A stretch of 64,000 nucleotides of DNA from Sphingobium sp. 15-1 (lineage in GTDB: Bacteria > Pseudomonadota > Alphaproteobacteria > Sphingomonadales > Sphingomonadaceae): NCBI RefSeq assembly GCF_013375535.1, contig NZ_JABXJG010000003.1, positions 620,001-684,000 on the forward strand. The letters are read 5' to 3'. A program made the translations under genes and the position numbers. This document shows positions 52,035-60,614 of the stretch, one piece after another. The first letter of the stretch is position 1. Every line of letters starts with the position of its first letter. The notes beneath the pieces are model-generated. The model made no database searches and had not been told where the DNA came from. It was given only the letters and a program-made list of their open reading frames with translations.

Positions 52035-53072
52035 ATGCCTCACGCCATATCCGACCTGTCTCAGCCTGAATGGGACACAAGCCTTGTGCAGCTCCTAGTT
52101 GATACCTCGACTTCCATAGCCCGGCTGGACGAGCGCATTTCCGCTAGTTCTGTCACTGTCGCATGGCAGCTACGCGCGAGTTGGAGCGGATATGGGCGAG
52201 CCTTTGAGGCGCACGGAGTGGAAATTGAAGAAATCGACATTTTTTCGAGGGAATGTGGCGTCCCCCTCCCCTCTCGCGCCCCAATTTCGACGATCAGCGA
52301 TCCGTTCGATGTCCTTGTTCGCTGGCAGAATCGGTTTACTGGCAACGAACGTCTTCATTGGAGCGATAATCTCAAGTTCAGCTTTTCGGCACCGCCGGAC
52401 TGGGCAGAACGTCCTGCCCTCTTGCGCGCCCTGGAGCTACAGGCCCGCAGCGCCCGCGCGGATGCTGGGTTTTCAGTGTGGCTGGAGTTGCCGCTTCTGT
52501 TGCAACGACTGGGCTTTACCCGCTCGCTTCTCCCCATATTGGTGGCGGGGGATAAGGCCTATCGAATTGCCCCGAACGACCGCTCCATCACGCGCCGCTT
52601 TCTTCGCAGACTGAATGCGGCGGCCATGGATGGCATGGCGCTTCTCGACGCGATGGAGGCCGATCGCCTTAGGTTCAGCGAGGCGATTGCAAAGACCCAT
52701 CGCCCGGGCAGCTTGGCCGCTCTGGTAGCGCTGCTCATGCGGCATCCCGTCGCGAGCCCCACTCGGGTTGCCCAGGAACTCGGTTTGAGTATTTCCGGAG
52801 CCGGCAAGCTTCTCAAGCGCGCCGTGGGCTTGGGATTACTGGTCGAGGCAGAGGCGCGCCACAATTGGCAGCTCTATCTGACGGGCGACCTTGCTGTTCG
52901 CTTCGGGTTTAAATCAGCGCCGCGTGGCCGGCCCGTCTCCCCTTCCCCACCGTCCCCCGAGCTTGATACAGCACTGATGGCGTTCGATGCCGAGCTTGCC
53001 GCTTTTGAACGAAAGATCGAGGCTCTCGGATCAAAGTCAAAGTCAGACCCAGAAATCGCGAACAAGGGCTAG
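52035..53072 (+). CDS. Plasmid-associated DUF1612-like protein with helix-turn-helix (345 aa)
   Basis: The N-terminal half has LLVDTSTSIARLDERISASSVTVAWQLRA and FEAHGVEIEEIDIF, resembling DUF1612-type proteins of rhizobial and sphingomonad plasmids. The C-terminal half holds a helix-turn-helix SPTRVAQELGLSISGAGKLLKRAVGLGLLVE, then an Arg-His-rich wing (ARHNWQLYLTGDLA). It is convergent with parB, and the two stop regions overlap by 30 bases. A role in replicon maintenance or control is suggested only by position. The fold of the first half is not certain. Confidence 0.55.
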   Translation: MPHAISDLSQPEWDTSLVQLLVDTSTSIARLDERISASSVTVAWQLRASWSGYGRAFEAHGVEIEEIDIFSRECGVPLPSRAPISTISDPFDVLVRWQNRFTGNERLHWSDNLKFSFSAPPDWAERPALLRALELQARSARADAGFSVWLELPLLLQRLGFTRSLLPILVAGDKAYRIAPNDRSITRRFLRRLNAAAMDGMALLDAMEADRLRFSEAIAKTHRPGSLAALVALLMRHPVASPTRVAQELGLSISGAGKLLKRAVGLGLLVEAEARHNWQLYLTGDLAVRFGFKSAPRGRPVSPSPPSPELDTALMAFDAELAAFERKIEALGSKSKSDPEIANKG

Positions 53073-54053
53073 GACCGCCTGCTCCGCTTCTTCGCGGGTA
53101 CCGCCTCCTTTGGGCAGCAGCGTCAGCGTCACGGCCTTCGGGGATCGTTTCTCAATCTTGAGCAGCGGCTTGTCATCCGTTCCGGTGATCGTTTCGGTCA
53201 ATCCTGACTTCCTGGGGGATCCTGACCTCTTGGGGGGGTCCGCTGCGAGAGTCAGCGCACGGACGATGTCCGGCGCCGCAAACGCCCCCCCTCCCCTGCC
53301 CCATTGAGCCGCCAGCTCGGCAGCCCTGGCAAATACCCGATCCTTGCGTTCTTCCGGTTTGAGTAGCGGCTTCAGCATCGTCACATGCTTGATCCTGAGC
53401 GCGTGGATGTCGGGAAATGCCGCCGTGAGTTCGGCAGGCAGGCGCGCAAGGTCAAGATAGCGGCTGAGCCAGCTTTGCGAAACGTTGAGTCGCTCCGCCA
53501 TGCGGCCCTGGTGCCCCTCATAATAGCCGGCAAGCGCCTTCAGATAATCCCGCGCCCGCTCCATATCCGTAATGTCTTCACGCGCACGGTTTTCAAGGTC
53601 TGCCAGGCGAAACGCCTCTTCATCTGTAAGCTCGCGAGCTTCGACGAGGAACCGGAAGTCGGGATAATTATGCGCCCGCAGCCAGGACACCGACCAATGG
53701 CGGCGCGCGCCGCAGATGACCTCGAAATCATAATCCGCGTCGCCACGGACCCGTCGCACAATCGCCGGCACTTCCTGTCGCCCCTGCGCCTTCAAACTCT
53801 CGATCAGGTCGGCGCAGCGATCTTCATTCAGCAGGTCATAGTCCCGGTTATGCCCCGCCCACATGCGGCAACGAGCGGGATCGACAAGCTCATGCGTGCG
53901 CTGCGTTATAGCACCCGACGCGAGCGCCGCGATCCGATTTTCGCGCGACGACAAAATCGACCCCATCTGGCTTCGCGCCCTGGGCGTTTCCGACGGAGCG
54001 GGCACCAGCCCGGCTGCGAGGCCTTCTGCGAAACTCTTATTTTTACCGCTCAT
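53043..54053 (-). CDS. parB: ParB-family partition protein (336 aa)
   Basis: This is the centromere-binding protein of a partition system. The N-terminal ParB domain is visible as CADLIESLKAQGRQEVPAIVRRV, then FEVICGARRHWSVSWLRA (the G-x-R-R-x CTP-binding motif) and DEEAFRLADLENRAREDITDMERARDY. A helix-turn-helix follows: GRMAERLNVSQSWLSRYLDLA. A C-terminal dimerisation helix occupies the last 50 residues. The gene lies 73 bases after parA and just downstream of a 32-bp palindrome, so it is probably autoregulated through it. Its 3' end overlaps the convergent gene by 30 bases. Confidence 0.9.
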   Translation of the reverse strand: MSGKNKSFAEGLAAGLVPAPSETPRARSQMGSILSSRENRIAALASGAITQRTHELVDPARCRMWAGHNRDYDLLNEDRCADLIESLKAQGRQEVPAIVRRVRGDADYDFEVICGARRHWSVSWLRAHNYPDFRFLVEARELTDEEAFRLADLENRAREDITDMERARDYLKALAGYYEGHQGRMAERLNVSQSWLSRYLDLARLPAELTAAFPDIHALRIKHVTMLKPLLKPEERKDRVFARAAELAAQWGRGGGAFAAPDIVRALTLAADPPKRSGSPRKSGLTETITGTDDKPLLKIEKRSPKAVTLTLLPKGGGTREEAEQAVLALVRDFWV

Positions 54054-54100
54054 ATACTGGTCCCTTTTTGGCGGATTTCTGCGCCGTTCGCGCTAGCAAA

Positions 54101-54132
54101 TGCCTGATTTTGCACCGGTGCAAAATCAGGCA
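54101..54132. promoter_or_regulatory. Candidate parS site 1, 32-bp perfect palindrome
   Basis: The 20-bp core ATTTTGCACCGGTGCAAAAT (54107-54126) is extended by TGCCTG and its complement to 32 bases of perfect dyad symmetry. The site overlaps the parA stop codon and ends 48 bases before the parB start. Two identical cores occur at 55487 and 55930. Such repeated palindromes beside parAB are expected to bind ParB. Confidence 0.75.
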
Positions 54133-55328
54133 TGGCCCTCCTGCCTGAGCCTGGCGGCATGGCTTGGCCAGGTCGATCGGATGTCAATCTCCACCTCTGA
54201 ATTGACGCCGTCGAGATAAGTCAGGCAGCGCTCGCGCACCGAGCGGCTGGTGAGAGGTCCATCCAGTTCGTAAACGCTCATCAACCGAGCCGTTGCATTG
54301 TCGATTTCGGCCGAGTCCTTGAGCGGCGTGCGCACGATGTAATGACCGAAAAGCGAGCGCATGAGGTTCAACATTTCCTTCTGCATCGACTTTCCTTCGT
54401 CCACCTTGGAAGCCACGAAGCGAAGGAAATTGAGGCCCGTGGGGAAACCCAGCCTGTGCAGCTCAGCCATCGTTTCCTCAAGCATGCTGAGAAATGCGGC
54501 TGTCGAGGAAAAGTCCATTACCGTCGGAGGCACCGGCACGACAAGCGAATTTGCTGCGCGCAGCACCGAAAGCGAAATCGCGCCCAGCGCTGGCGGCGGA
54601 TCGATAACGATCACGTCAAATCGATCGGCAATCGAATGGATGCCTTCCGCCAGCCGGTTGAGCAACGCCGACTCGCCGCGCGCCATCCGCCCTGCCAGCT
54701 CATATTCCGACTGGAACAGCCGGAGGTTGGCGGGGATCAATTCGAGCTGATCGAAATGCGTCTTACGCAGGGCATAATCCAACGATCCAATATCGTCATG
54801 CCGCAAGAACGGATAAAGCGTGTCGTCCTCGGTAAGATCCAGGTCAGGAACATAGCCGAAAAGGGTCGTTGCCGACCCCTGGCTGTCGCAGTCGATAAGC
54901 GCCACCCGATAGCCCTGGATTGCGAGATATTGCGCAAGATGGACGGAGATGGTCGATTTGCCGACCCCCCCCTTGAAGTTCTGGACCGCGATGACGGCAC
55001 AGGGGTCGTCCGCCGTGCGCCACGGGCGTGTGCCGAACAATCCGCGCATATCGTTGAGCTGAGCCAGGGTGTAACCCACCCGGCGCCCCGTGTCCGTCCG
55101 CGGCGGCTCAGGCAGACGCCCATCGCGTTCGGCTTCGCGAATGGCCTGCGTCGTGCGGCCGATCAGTTCTGCCGCCCGCCCGATCGTGAAGGTTGGCTCT
55201 CGCCTTGCATTGGCACGCGCCGCCTGCGCATTGTCCCGCAGCCTTTCCAGAACTGTATTGGAACGCGCTGCAAGGTCGGTTACGGCGGCGAAGCTTGAGT
55301 CTATTTCGTCGGCCGGAAGGCTTGCCAT
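54126..55328 (-). CDS. parA: ParA-family partition ATPase with N-terminal helix-turn-helix (400 aa)
   Basis: This is a Walker-type partition ATPase. Residues 47-100 form a MerR-like helix-turn-helix (FTIGRAAELIGRTTQAIREAERDGRLP), which allows autorepression as in type Ib systems. KGGVGKST at 119-126 is the deviant Walker A, and VIVIDPPPALG the Walker B region. The C-terminus keeps the KVDEGKSMQKEML and MSVYELDGPLTS segments. The ATG at 55328 follows AAAGGG and gives the family-typical N-terminus. It precedes parB in one operon and is followed by candidate parS 1. Candidate parS 2 lies about 160 bases upstream. Confidence 0.9.
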   Translation of the reverse strand: MASLPADEIDSSFAAVTDLAARSNTVLERLRDNAQAARANARREPTFTIGRAAELIGRTTQAIREAERDGRLPEPPRTDTGRRVGYTLAQLNDMRGLFGTRPWRTADDPCAVIAVQNFKGGVGKSTISVHLAQYLAIQGYRVALIDCDSQGSATTLFGYVPDLDLTEDDTLYPFLRHDDIGSLDYALRKTHFDQLELIPANLRLFQSEYELAGRMARGESALLNRLAEGIHSIADRFDVIVIDPPPALGAISLSVLRAANSLVVPVPPTVMDFSSTAAFLSMLEETMAELHRLGFPTGLNFLRFVASKVDEGKSMQKEMLNLMRSLFGHYIVRTPLKDSAEIDNATARLMSVYELDGPLTSRSVRERCLTYLDGVNSEVEIDIRSTWPSHAARLRQEGHA

Positions 55329-55334
55329 AATCAC

Positions 55335-55929
55335 TACCCTTTTCGAAGATGGATCGACTATGCTCCAGCTTGTGATTTTATGTCAATGGCGGGCATATTT
55401 TCGCAAGCTGACGCTTGCATGCTTATCCAGTGAAAACCCCAGCGCCATCCTGACCGAATGGGGGCCGTCCATGCCGGCGGAGGGAGATTTTGCACCGGTG
55501 CAAAATGAATGGCCGTCAACAGAAAATCCCGCAAACTTGGGTAATATCCGTTTCTCCCACCCCCCAATTTGCCGGGACCGGCTTTAGCGCCGCCCTACCG
55601 TGACTCACTTAAGCGCCGTCTTTCGAATTCCAGCCTCTGTGGCGGATAATTTTGAAGATGTAAGGAATCTGATGCTTCCTCAGCAATTCATACGTTCAAA
55701 CCTGACCAGTTGGGGGCGCCGAACTGAATTAGATCAACCGAACGCTTCAGTTTTGCCCTCCCAACTTCGCTGCGCTGGATGGTAAGCAAGCGGTCCTGTC
55801 CGATTGGGGGGCGGACTTCTGCACAATCCGCTTGGGTGAAATTTGGCGATGTGCCACCGTTCCCCTTAGCGTCCATTCAGTCGATGAGCTTATGCGTCAG
55901 CCGCGACATTCAAACGCGGTTCGACAGCC
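55335..55929. other. Intergenic region between parA and rep
   Basis: About 600 bases with no gene that I can support. It contains the parA promoter region, candidate parS 2 (55487-55506) and borders candidate parS 3 (55930-55949). Small frames here are short and lack motifs. Confidence 0.4.
55487..55506. promoter_or_regulatory. Candidate parS site 2
   Basis: ATTTTGCACCGGTGCAAAAT, identical to the core of site 1. It lies about 160 bases upstream of the parA start. The flanks (GGAG and GAATGG) do not extend the symmetry. Confidence 0.72.
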
Positions 55930-55949
55930 ATTTTGCACCGGTGCAAAAT
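55930..55949. promoter_or_regulatory. Candidate parS site 3
   Basis: ATTTTGCACCGGTGCAAAAT, identical to the two other cores. It lies immediately after the stop of the rep gene (ends at 55953). Together, the three sites bracket parAB and rep. Confidence 0.72.
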
Positions 55950-55952
55950 CTT

Positions 55953-57122
55953 CTACGGCCGACCCCGACGCGACGCGTAGCTCTCGCAAAATCCGGTCCA
56001 GGATTGCCTCAGCTTGTTACCGCTCAGATTGGCCAGCCGCGCTCCCATATATTCTCTATAGGCGGTGGCAATGAGATCGATATCCCACCCCCCGCCGATG
56101 GAGCGGGCGATATCGCGAAATGCCGGCGAGGACGCATAGTGGAGGCTTCCTGAAGGGAAGGCCGCAAAGGCATCGCCCTCCCCTCCACTGTTCGCGCCTG
56201 CCGACTTCTTCTTTTCCACGGCCGGGCCGGCCGTCACCGCCGGAGCCGCCGGCACAATGGTTTCCACCCGTCCGTCCCGCCGAGCCTTACGCCCGGTAGA
56301 ATGGCGTTCGAGTTCATCAACCGTGTTGATTTGCTCGGGTGCGTCCTTCGCAAGGAAACGCATCTCGATCTCTGCAACCGCACGGCCCTTGCGGACCTCC
56401 TTCCACTCGATGGTGAAATGGGCCAGTTGATCGATCTCTGATTTTGCCGTCTGCAGGACCTTGCGGCGAAGTTGAGCGAAATCCTTGTACACATCGGGAT
56501 CGATCCCCAATGCCGCTCGCAAGGCCGTGACGTCTCCCTTCCAGGTCGACTGGCGTCGATGGATGCGCAAGGCGCCCATCTCATAAAGCCGCAGCGCATA
56601 TGTTGAACGAAAGCCCAGAACCGCCTGCCGATTGAGGACGGCGTAGGTCTCTGATTCCTTGATCAGCCGGCGCGCGTCCGGCGTGAATTCCCATTCGATC
56701 CACCCCGCCTCCTGGCCATCCTCGTCCACCTCTTCCCTGGACATCTGGATAAGCGGAAAGCGGCGTGTTGCCCGGCGACCCCGCCAGGAAGTATCATCTT
56801 CCGCGAACAAGGTCCGATGCAATTCTTCAAGCATGTCGGCAATGCGTTCATTGCCCTTATGACCCCGCCGTATCTCCGCCTTGCGGATTCGATGGGGGAT
56901 GTCGCGCCATGCGTCCCCACCAGCGGTCAGGATCATGAGGGCGAGAAGACGGGAGGCCGTCAAACTCAGAGACTGCCCCTTGATGAACCTTACCTCGACG
57001 AGCTTGCCTGGCTTTGCAAATTCGTCATTATCCCGATTGGCAAGCGCTGCCGCGACACGCATGGCGCGATTCGTGGCGACAAGCGCCTCATCTTGTGTTC
57101 GGGTCTGATCCGCCTCTTCCAT
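55953..57122 (-). CDS. repA: Rep_3/RepA-type plasmid replication initiator (389 aa)
   Basis: This should bind iterons in the origin and open it for replication. Winged-helix segments are visible as LLALMILTAGGDAWRDIPHRIRKAEIRRGHKGNERI and LNRQAVLGFRSTYALRLYEMGALRIHRRQSTWKGDVTALRAALG, matching the two WH domains of Rep_3 initiators. The C-terminal 120 residues are Ala/Arg-rich with FPSGSLHYASSPAFRDIARSIGGGWDIDLIATAYREYM. The ATG at 57122 lies just downstream of an inverted repeat with half-iteron sequences, as in autoregulated Rep_3 plasmids. It is adjacent to the par operon on the same strand. Confidence 0.87.
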   Translation of the reverse strand: MEEADQTRTQDEALVATNRAMRVAAALANRDNDEFAKPGKLVEVRFIKGQSLSLTASRLLALMILTAGGDAWRDIPHRIRKAEIRRGHKGNERIADMLEELHRTLFAEDDTSWRGRRATRRFPLIQMSREEVDEDGQEAGWIEWEFTPDARRLIKESETYAVLNRQAVLGFRSTYALRLYEMGALRIHRRQSTWKGDVTALRAALGIDPDVYKDFAQLRRKVLQTAKSEIDQLAHFTIEWKEVRKGRAVAEIEMRFLAKDAPEQINTVDELERHSTGRKARRDGRVETIVPAAPAVTAGPAVEKKKSAGANSGGEGDAFAAFPSGSLHYASSPAFRDIARSIGGGWDIDLIATAYREYMGARLANLSGNKLRQSWTGFCESYASRRGRP

Positions 57123-57139
57123 AGCGAGCGAGAGATTTG

Positions 57140-57173
57140 CCTGACCTGACCGGAAACGTCAAGTCAGGTCAGG
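57140..57173. promoter_or_regulatory. rep operator: perfect 11-bp inverted repeat
   Basis: CCTGACCTGAC (57140-57150) and GTCAGGTCAGG (57163-57173) are perfect complements around a 12-bp spacer, directly upstream of the rep start. Each arm contains the iteron core sequence GTCAGG. In Rep_3 plasmids such inverted half-iterons let Rep dimers repress their own gene, so this is the likely autorepression operator. Confidence 0.7.
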
Positions 57174-57185
57174 ATACAGCCCATT

Positions 57186-57203
57186 CCCCCAATCGGACAG
57201 GAT
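57186..57203. repeat. Isolated iteron-like sequence
   Basis: CCCCCAATCGGACAGGAT is a near-match to the four iterons at 57337-57420. It lies 64 bases upstream of the rep start codon, away from the tandem array. It may be a weak Rep-binding site near the promoter. Confidence 0.5.
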
Positions 57204-57336
57204 TCGCAAATATCCGGCGGGATCAGAAGATCAAGGTGCGCCCGCGCGAAGAACGGCGGAACGCGGTTCAGTGGGCGCCCTGTCGGACCCAAGGCGGGAT
57301 GGGGGAGGGCATATTGGTATCGATCCACCGCCTCCT

Positions 57337-57420
57337 CCTCCAACCGGTCAGGCGAACGCCCCCGCAAGGTCAGCCCCACGCCCCCAAACAGACAGGTTAA
57401 CTCCCCCAACCAGTCAGGAT
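57337..57420. repeat. oriV: oriV iteron array, four copies at 22-bp spacing
   Basis: Four related 18-bp repeats start at 57337, 57359, 57381 and 57403, exactly 22 bp apart: CCTCCAACCGGTCAGGCG, CCCCCGCAAGGTCAGCCC, CCCCCAAACAGACAGGTT and CCCCCAACCAGTCAGGAT. The consensus is CCCCCAAxC-x-G-[TA]CAGG. The even spacing (two helical turns) puts the binding sites on one DNA face, as in iteron origins. An AT-richer stretch with two direct repeats follows at 57463-57487. Confidence 0.75.
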
Positions 57421-57462
57421 AGGGGCTCGCGACTCATGTTTTCCCCGCGATTCGCAAATCCT

Positions 57463-57487
57463 GAATCAGAATCTTTAGAATCAGAAT
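57463..57487. repeat. Direct repeats GAATCAGAAT in AT-rich candidate unwinding region
   Basis: GAATCAGAAT occurs at 57463-57472 and 57478-57487, in the most AT-rich part of the origin region and next to the iteron array. Its position fits a DNA-unwinding element. No confident DnaA box was seen. Confidence 0.45.
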
Positions 57488-58099
57488 TTCTCCGACCATT
57501 CTGGTCGGCGTGTCTCATAAAATATTTGGAAGGGGCTCTAAACTTACGAAGGAAAGTGCTGGCGCTTCAATGTCGCCTCAGCGCGCAGGCGTCTGCTGAC
57601 TTTGAGTGGGTTTCCCGAGATCGGTTTGGTCGCGGCCGGAGCAAAACCGGATACGTTCCTGCACGGGGGGAGATGTCCGCTGCCAAAAAGAAGAAAGTGA
57701 ACCTGTAACGCCGCGCTACGTCCGAGGCAGCCTCCCGCAAACTCGTCAACGAGTGGCTCGCTGGCATGTGCCGACTTGGTTTGCTGCAAATGACAAGAGC
57801 GTTAAGAACCGGCTGGATGGCGATCTTATTCGCAATTTGGCAGCCTTCGGTCGGCAATGAACAGCGATCCCACACGCGCTGCGATGAATGGAGCCGAGAG
57901 GATCGATCGAGAGAGCCAACCAAGTGTGCGGTTAGGCTCACGCTACGAAAAGAAAGCGAGATCAAACAGCGATAATCATGGCGTCGCATGGACGTCGTCC
58001 CCTCGTCCGATGATTTAAGAGAGGATCTACCCGCTATGCCCGGTCCGATTCTGATGAAATAACCTTGCAAATCGGGAATGGTATTCCAATAATGCAAGG
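57488..58099. other. Gene-free stretch between origin and DUF4143 gene
   Basis: About 610 bases. Open frames on both strands (for example leftward 57567-58175) are not supported by motifs, and the direction alternates. I see no gene or repeat that I can name. Confidence 0.4.
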
Positions 58100-59266
58100 A
58101 TGATTGACCGTCGAATTGCAGCGCGCCTGTTTGAACGCTTGAGCGAAGTCCCCGCTGTGGCGCTGCTCGGACCACGGCAGGTCGGCAAGACGACCCTTGC
58201 CCTGGAGATTGGCGAGACGGTCCCCTCCATCTATCTCGACCTCGAATCCGAGACAGACCGGGCCAAGCTGAGCGATCCGGAACTCTATCTTTCGGGGCAC
58301 CAGGACAAGCTGGTGATCCTGGACGAGGTTCATCGCCTGCCGGGTCTTTTCCAGATATTGCGCGGCCTTATCGACAAGGGCAGGCGCGCTGGCTTCAAGG
58401 CCGGCCGCTTCCTACTCCTTGGCTCTGCATCGATCGATCTGCTCGCTCAATCGGGCGAGAGCTTTGCCGGGCGGGTCAGCTATCTTGAAATGGGACCGCT
58501 CGATGCGCTTGAGATCGAGGCGCAGGCGGCAAGCCGCCTCTGGGTGCGGGGCGGTTTCCCGGACAGCTTTCTCAGTGCGAGCGATCCCTCGAGCCTGCGC
58601 TGGCGGCAGGATTTCATCCGCACCTATCTGGAGCGGGATGTTCCGATGCTGGGCCCCAGGATCGCGGCGGAAACGCTGCGACGCTTCTGGACGATGCTGG
58701 CGCATCATCAGTCGGGGCTGCTCAATGCCGCGGATTTCGCGCGCGCTCTTGGCCTCGATTCCAAGACCGTCGCCAACTATCTCGATCTTCTCGTCGACCT
58801 GCTGCTCGTCCGTCGGCTCGAACCATGGCACAGCAACAGTGCGAAGAGGCTCGTCAAATCGCCGCGCATTTATGTCAGGGACAGTGGGCTGGTCCATGCC
58901 CTGCTTGGTCTGGGCGATGAAGAAGCGATCCTTGGTCATCCCGTCGCGGGCGGAAGCTGGGAAGGCTTCGTCATCGAGAATCTGATTGCCGCGGCGCCTG
59001 AGGGCAGCGTCGCCAATTTCTACCGGACGGCGGCAGGCGCCGAGATCGATCTGCTCATCACTCTGCCGGGTGGAGAACTCTGGGTCTATGAGATCAAGCG
59101 GAGCCTGGCGCCGAAGGTGGAACGCGGCTTCCATCATGCCTGTGCAGACCTGAACCCAGCGCGCCGCAGCGTCATTTATCCCGGTGGCGAAGCCTATCCC
59201 ATGTCGGCTGACATCATGGTCATGCCGCTCGTTGCTGCGGCCGCGGATCTGTTCGAGCGCCACTGA
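58100..59266 (+). CDS. ATPase with AAA_14 and DUF4143 domains (388 aa)
   Basis: The N-terminal ATPase has a Walker A GPRQVGKTTL at residues 24-33 and a Walker B KLVILDEVHRLP. The C-terminal DUF4143 domain reads ARALGLDSKTVANYLDLLVDLLLVRRL, RIYVRDSGLVHALLGLGDEE and FYRTAAGAEIDLLI, with the E-x-D-x-x-I nuclease-like strand. Family members of 380-420 residues are widespread and of uncertain role; some are linked to mobile elements. It is probably monocistronic. The start ATG at 58100 has AAGGATG just before it. Confidence 0.87.
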   Translation: MIDRRIAARLFERLSEVPAVALLGPRQVGKTTLALEIGETVPSIYLDLESETDRAKLSDPELYLSGHQDKLVILDEVHRLPGLFQILRGLIDKGRRAGFKAGRFLLLGSASIDLLAQSGESFAGRVSYLEMGPLDALEIEAQAASRLWVRGGFPDSFLSASDPSSLRWRQDFIRTYLERDVPMLGPRIAAETLRRFWTMLAHHQSGLLNAADFARALGLDSKTVANYLDLLVDLLLVRRLEPWHSNSAKRLVKSPRIYVRDSGLVHALLGLGDEEAILGHPVAGGSWEGFVIENLIAAAPEGSVANFYRTAAGAEIDLLITLPGGELWVYEIKRSLAPKVERGFHHACADLNPARRSVIYPGGEAYPMSADIMVMPLVAAAADLFERH

Positions 59267-59286
59267 GGCGGGCCTCCAGATCGGCC

Positions 59287-59960
59287 TCATCGCATGGGAT
59301 CGCTGGAATTGCGGTTACTGACAACGCCCGTGAATTTCGCCATGGCGCGTACGCCGACGGCGGCCCGGACGCCCGTCTGCATCTTGACCCCGAGATAGAA
59401 TCGGTGTCGCCCGCGGGCTTTAGCCAGGCGACCGGGTGACCGATCAAGGGCAGGCCTAGCCGTCCTGATCGGAGCATCGCTTCGCTCTCGCCGATGATGC
59501 GGACGGAGATGCGGTAGCGGACCTTCAATTGGCCGAGCTTTGCCCAGAGATCGCCGCAGGGAATGCAGCCGGGGCACTGCTCGTCTCGACGACGAAAGCT
59601 GCCCCCTGACCGCGCAGCGTTTCCTCAAAATCGGGCGGATGATCGATGGTCTGCGGAACGCGATCGAGCCCGGATAGGCGCTGCGGGCGCTGTGTCACGC
59701 CGGCGAAGGCACGCGCCTTGCAGCGGGCAAAGTCCTGGAGACGCCAGAAATTCGCGACGGCGTCCACCGTCAGAACCGTGGCCGCATAATCGCGCTGCTC
59801 GGTGATCAGCCTGGCAATGCGCGGCGGGCTCCAGCGCGCAAGCTCCGCCATCGGCGGGATCAGGGGCGGTTTTGGAAGCTCTTCTGCGTCCTGAGGGGCG
59901 GGCAGGGGCGGCGGTGCATGCCACTCGGCCCCGGTGAGACTGTGACCGAGCTTTGTCTGG
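59287..59960 (-). pseudogene. Decayed plasmid gene with two frameshifts
   Basis: Three minus frames join into one protein. The upstream part reads LTGAEWHAPPPLPAPQDAEELPKPPLIPPMAELARWSPPRIARLITEQRDYAATVLTVDAVANFWRLQDFARCKARAFAGV. The middle (from about 59560) reads LKVRYRISVRIIGESEAMLRSGRLGLPLIGHPVAWLKP. The tail (from about 59430) reads RHRFYLGVKMQTGVRAAVGVRAMAKFTGVVSNRNSSDPMR and stops at 59287. The joining is an inference, but the parts run in order with only small gaps. I do not recognise the family. The start is not identified. Confidence 0.5.
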
Positions 59961-60614
59961 AGGGGTTCTCACGTCCCGCTTCCGTACTTTCACCGGAAGC
60001 AAGGCTAACTTTGACGCATCGGATGGAGGACGCACCCCAAAAGAACGAAATTCATGACATTTTGGTAAAGCCTGTCGGCGTCCGGATGTGGCTTCCCGTG
60101 GCACATGCGTCTCACCCGGTCTCCTCGGCTTGCTTCTTTTCCGGGAAACCTCCCGCTCCACAGCATCTCTGCCGTATGGCGTGACCGTCGTTGCTGCGGT
60201 CGGCGGACGCGCCGCCTCCCTTCAAATGGGAACCCGATTGTGCGGCGACAGTTTGGCTCCGCCTCAGGACGCGGCGGGAATGAGGGAGGGAAGGGGGAGG
60301 GGGTTGTTGCGCCTCAGCCGGGGCGTTGACCACCTGTGATCCGGAGTATTTGCGCCATAATGTCTGCGGCCCCCAGATAAGCAAGTGTTTGATGAAGCTG
60401 ACCATCACCGTTTCACCACGGGATTTTTAATCGATAGCGCGTGCATCAAGCCCTTCGTAGGAAGCTAACCAGTGCGTCGGCTGTTCCGGTTAACGGGTGG
60501 CCTCTGACCGCTGCCGATCGTCCAACTTGACCGAAGCTGCTTTCCATCCGAGACTGTTGTAGCCGAGCGCGTCGCCAATTGGTCAGGCGGACCATTTCGG
60601 CGGGAGACCGAGAC
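59961..60614. other. Gene-free stretch with a G-rich tract
   Basis: About 650 bases. The decayed gene may begin at its left end. A G-rich tract (60276-60303) lies inside it. No further gene can be supported. The promoter of the BNR gene should lie in the right-hand part. Confidence 0.4.
60276..60303 (+). other. Potential G-quadruplex motif
   Basis: The plus strand reads GGG-AATGA-GGG-A-GGG-AA-GGGGG-A-GGGGG, five runs of three or more guanines with loops of one to five bases, so four-tetrad stacking is possible. It lies about 310 bases upstream of the BNR-repeat gene on the same strand. Confidence 0.6.
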
